NCBI GenBank assembly: GCA_003667245.1
Contig: RCNN01000235.1
Span: 1 to 56,505 of the forward strand
Source: Heterostelium multicystogenum
Lineage: Eukaryota; Evosea; Eumycetozoa; Acytosteliales; Acytosteliaceae
DNA length: 56,505 bases
Direction of reading: 5' to 3'
Shown: in pieces, positions 53,959 through 56,505 of the stretch
Numbering within the stretch: the stretch's first letter is position 1
Layout: the number at the start of each line of letters is the position of its first letter
Made by a program: the position numbers and the translations under genes
The notes under the pieces: generated by a model
Told to the model about the DNA's origin: nothing
Databases searched by the model: none
The model's input: the letters and a program-made list of their open reading frames with translations, nothing else

Positions 53959-55539
53959 ATGTCAGATAAGTTCTCATCGATTTTGAAATTAACAGAGTTA
54001 GATGATTTTATTACACCTTCACAAGAATGTATTAAACCAGTTGAAATTAAGAAGTCATCTGTAGGTTAGCTCATATATGATCAGTACAATGATAATAATA
54101 TTAACTTAATTACTTATGTGCTTATTAGAAATCAACAAAAGTAGATATTGAAAAAGATGGTAGTTATGTTGAAATAGATGAAATGGGTGGAAAGACAAAG
54201 CTGGAAAAGGCGACTATCACTTTGAACGATTGTCTAGCTTGCAGTGGATGCATTACCTCTGCTGAAAGTGTATTGATTACAGCCCAAAGTATAACTGAGT
54301 TTCAAATATACTGAATGCAAACAGTGGTTCAAGCAGCAGCAGCAGAAAGACCATTGTCATTTCGATTTCTCCGCAATCAAGAGCATCAATTGCTGCTCAC
54401 TTCAATCTAGCCATCAATGTTGTACAGAAAAAGTTGGTTACCCTTTTCAAAAAGATATTGAACTGCGACTATGTGTTTTGATGTTTCCTTTGGTAGACAG
54501 TTTTCTCTGCTCGAGTCAGCGGCAGAGTTTGTTGCAAGACACAGAAAGCAACTAGAGAATGCACCGCTACCCATGTTGTGCTCGGCATGTCCCGGATGGA
54601 TTTGCTACGCAGAGAAGTCGCATGGTGAATACATCTTACCCTATATCAGCTCGACAAAGTCGCCACAACAATTTATGGGAACACTAGTAAAATATTATTT
54701 AGGAGAGAAGATTTTGAACAAAAAGTACGTATCCAGTTGTATCATGCTTTGGAATCATTAACTCACCTGCAACTATTGTTACTATTCTATTCACCAGACC
54801 ATCAGATATATATCATGTCACAATCATGCCTTGTTACGACAAGAAGCTGGAAGCAAGTAGATCCGATTTCTACAATGATATTTTTAGTTCAAGAGATGTA
54901 GATTGTGTATTATCTAGTTCAGAAGTTTTAGATTTATTGAAAGAAAAGGCAATTGATTTTGTTGGATTGGAAGAGGACGAGAGCGGATGTCCCTACTTCA
55001 AATACAGTGATGAAACTGGTAATCCCTATGGTGTGGAAGGCTCAACAGGTGGATATTTGAATTCCTGTTTAGATATGCTGCCCAGGAGTTATTTGGTGTA
55101 CAGGTCAAAGAAATTGAGTATCAGGTTGGAAGAAACGCAGACTTCAAAGAGGCAAGCTTGGTTGTCGATGGAAAGAAAGTAATGACATTCGCCAAGGCCT
55201 ATGGTTTCAGAAATATTCAGAACATCGTCAGAAAGATAAAGATTGGCAAACTACCGTACGATTTTGTAGAAGTGATGGCGTGTCCATCAGGCTGTATCAA
55301 TGGTGGAGGTCAAATCAAGGCTGGTAGCGAGTCACTACGCGACCAGAAAGTGCTGATACAGCATGCAGAGGATCGATACAACGAACAGCAATTGCACTCA
55401 CCACAACAGGATAACACAACTCAATGAAATTTACAGCCAATGGCTAAATGGATGTTTCTCAGCTGACTCCAAAACGAAGCTACACACACAATATCACATG
55501 ATAGAGAAGAACAAGAATGCTCTATCGATCAAATGGTAA
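53959..55539 (+). CDS. Cytosolic Fe-S cluster assembly factor NAR1/CIAO3 (NARFL, hydrogenase-like)
   Basis: This [FeFe]-hydrogenase-like protein delivers Fe-S clusters to the cytosolic assembly (CIA) targeting complex and is essential in eukaryotes studied. Exon 1 ([18 protein letters not shown]) carries Cys24 in PSQECIKP. After an intron, [13 protein letters not shown] gives the other three Cys of the N-terminal cluster. The second cluster is complete: [25 protein letters not shown] and [26 protein letters not shown] and [10 protein letters not shown] are family hallmarks. A 73-base intron lies at 54725-54797. After a shift near 55405 the true C-terminus reads [12 protein letters not shown]...NALSIKW and stops at 55539, ending in the Trp typical of this family. 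Frameshifts near 54303, 54475, 55078 and 55405 are the only defects. Confidence 0.95.
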
Positions 55540-56505
55540 CCGGTTGGCAACCTTACTTCATACCAACAACAAAGCCAACCTTACCTTCAAATCAAATCGA
55601 ATCAAATTGAGTCGGACTCACCAATGTTCATGACGATCTTTAAATTAAAGTAAAAATCGCAAGAGTATTACTTGTACCCACAGATCACGTAATCAAACAA
55701 TCGTTGTATTGTTTTATCTAGATTTTACTTTGCGATTCTAAATACTTTTCGTGCACGAAGAAACACACTACCTGGGAGTATTGTTGATGATGATGTTAGA
55801 GAAGGGGTGTTGTTTTGAGTACAATGAAATAGTTCTCAATATATTGTGAAGACAACAACTAACCAACCATCATCACAGTGCGAATCAATATTTCCTCAAA
55901 ATTAACCCCCACACCATCATCAAACGAATAGCACAATCTCAATTCAATCATCTTTCACCAATTTATCCCAATTATTCCACACAACACTCGTTTATTAACA
56001 AATCACCAGCCATATTGTGCTGAATGAGGGATAGTAGAGCTGTATGCTTTTAATTCTGATGCCAATGCGTTAAAGACTATTGTTTGTTTTAGTAGTAGAT
56101 TATAATAGTGTCTGGCAATTGATTGTTTAATTGATAACCGGGATTTGAATGAATGACAATTTATTATTTGTAATTGTATCACTTACTATAATAGTAAGTT
56201 AACTATAGTTAGAATATTGTTTGAATAAATAAATAAGATTAATATATATAAGATATATATAAAAGTCAAAACTTTGTTTTATTTGAGAATTATAAATAAA
56301 GAATCTTATGGGAAAGATAAGTGTTGATTCCACTTGTATTTCATCTGCTGAGAGAATCAAGCTACACACAAGATGAAGCGCGAGACTCGATACTAGAATT
56401 GATTTATGGAGTCGAAAACCAATGATCCACAAACTGTATAACTTTTATAGAGTATGATACTACTATATATTCACAAATGCAGAATAGTATTAACAATTCA
56501 ATTGT
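55540..56505. other. 3' flank of NAR1, gene-poor
   Basis: About 970 bases. I see no gene: the minus frame at 56199-56432 is partly low-complexity and lacks family features. GC is somewhat raised at 55540-55760, probably the 3' UTR, and at 56330-56425. Confidence 0.4.

Noticed and set aside
56199..56432. 77-codon minus-strand frame near the window end
   Set aside because: Its second half is TA-rich low complexity and the first half shows no recognisable family.

Overview
The window looks like nuclear DNA from a dictyostelid social amoeba (Amoebozoa). Evidence is the AT-rich, homopolymer-rich intergenic DNA, short GTAAGT...TAG introns (about 50-140 bases), Asn/Ser/Thr-rich low-complexity protein segments, and dictyostelid-type families: ankyrin proteins with HENRTEGCT-like repeats, an F-box family protein, an ATP-type PEPCK, and an F-BAR protein with two SH3 domains. 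I cannot name the species.

Layout: 0.5-2.5 kb holds an NADPH oxidase (+), convergent with a sterol C4-methyl oxidase (-). 4.9-9 kb is a RecQ/BLM-like helicase (-), divergent from an ankyrin-repeat gene (+, 9.3-11.1 kb). 11.9-12.9 kb is a divergent RNase III-like gene (+), separated by a cluster of hairpins from a MATE transporter (-, 13.2-15 kb). 15.9-20.7 kb holds two tandem paralogues of a membrane protein with a coiled-coil tail (+), with an inverted F-box gene between them. 21.5-23.1 kb is a BORCS6-like gene (+), convergent with an F-BAR/double-SH3 gene (-, to 25.2 kb). 28.3-31.6 kb holds a very small gene, a single-pass membrane protein and PEPCK (all -). An 11-kb gene-poor stretch follows. 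42.4-43.8 kb is a Cys-motif DNA-binding-like regulator (+), possibly GBF-like. 46.9-50.7 kb is a PH/RapGAP gene (+), 50.9-53.5 kb a ZnT5-like zinc transporter (-), and 54-55.5 kb the cytosolic Fe-S assembly factor NAR1/CIAO3 (+).

A dominant property of the window is that most conserved genes, including essential ones (PEPCK, NAR1, RecQ, ZnT5-like), are broken by single-base frameshifts. Several lie in homopolymers, and the correct protein resumes at once in another frame. I read these as consensus errors in the assembly rather than pseudogenes. CDS coordinates below span whole genes across introns and these breaks.

The genes do not form a single pathway. The items most worth a second look are the RNase III-like protein with hairpins downstream, a PH domain apparently nested inside another PH domain in the RapGAP, the tandem TMEM151-like membrane proteins, and the long C-rich, G-poor region around the putative transcription factor.
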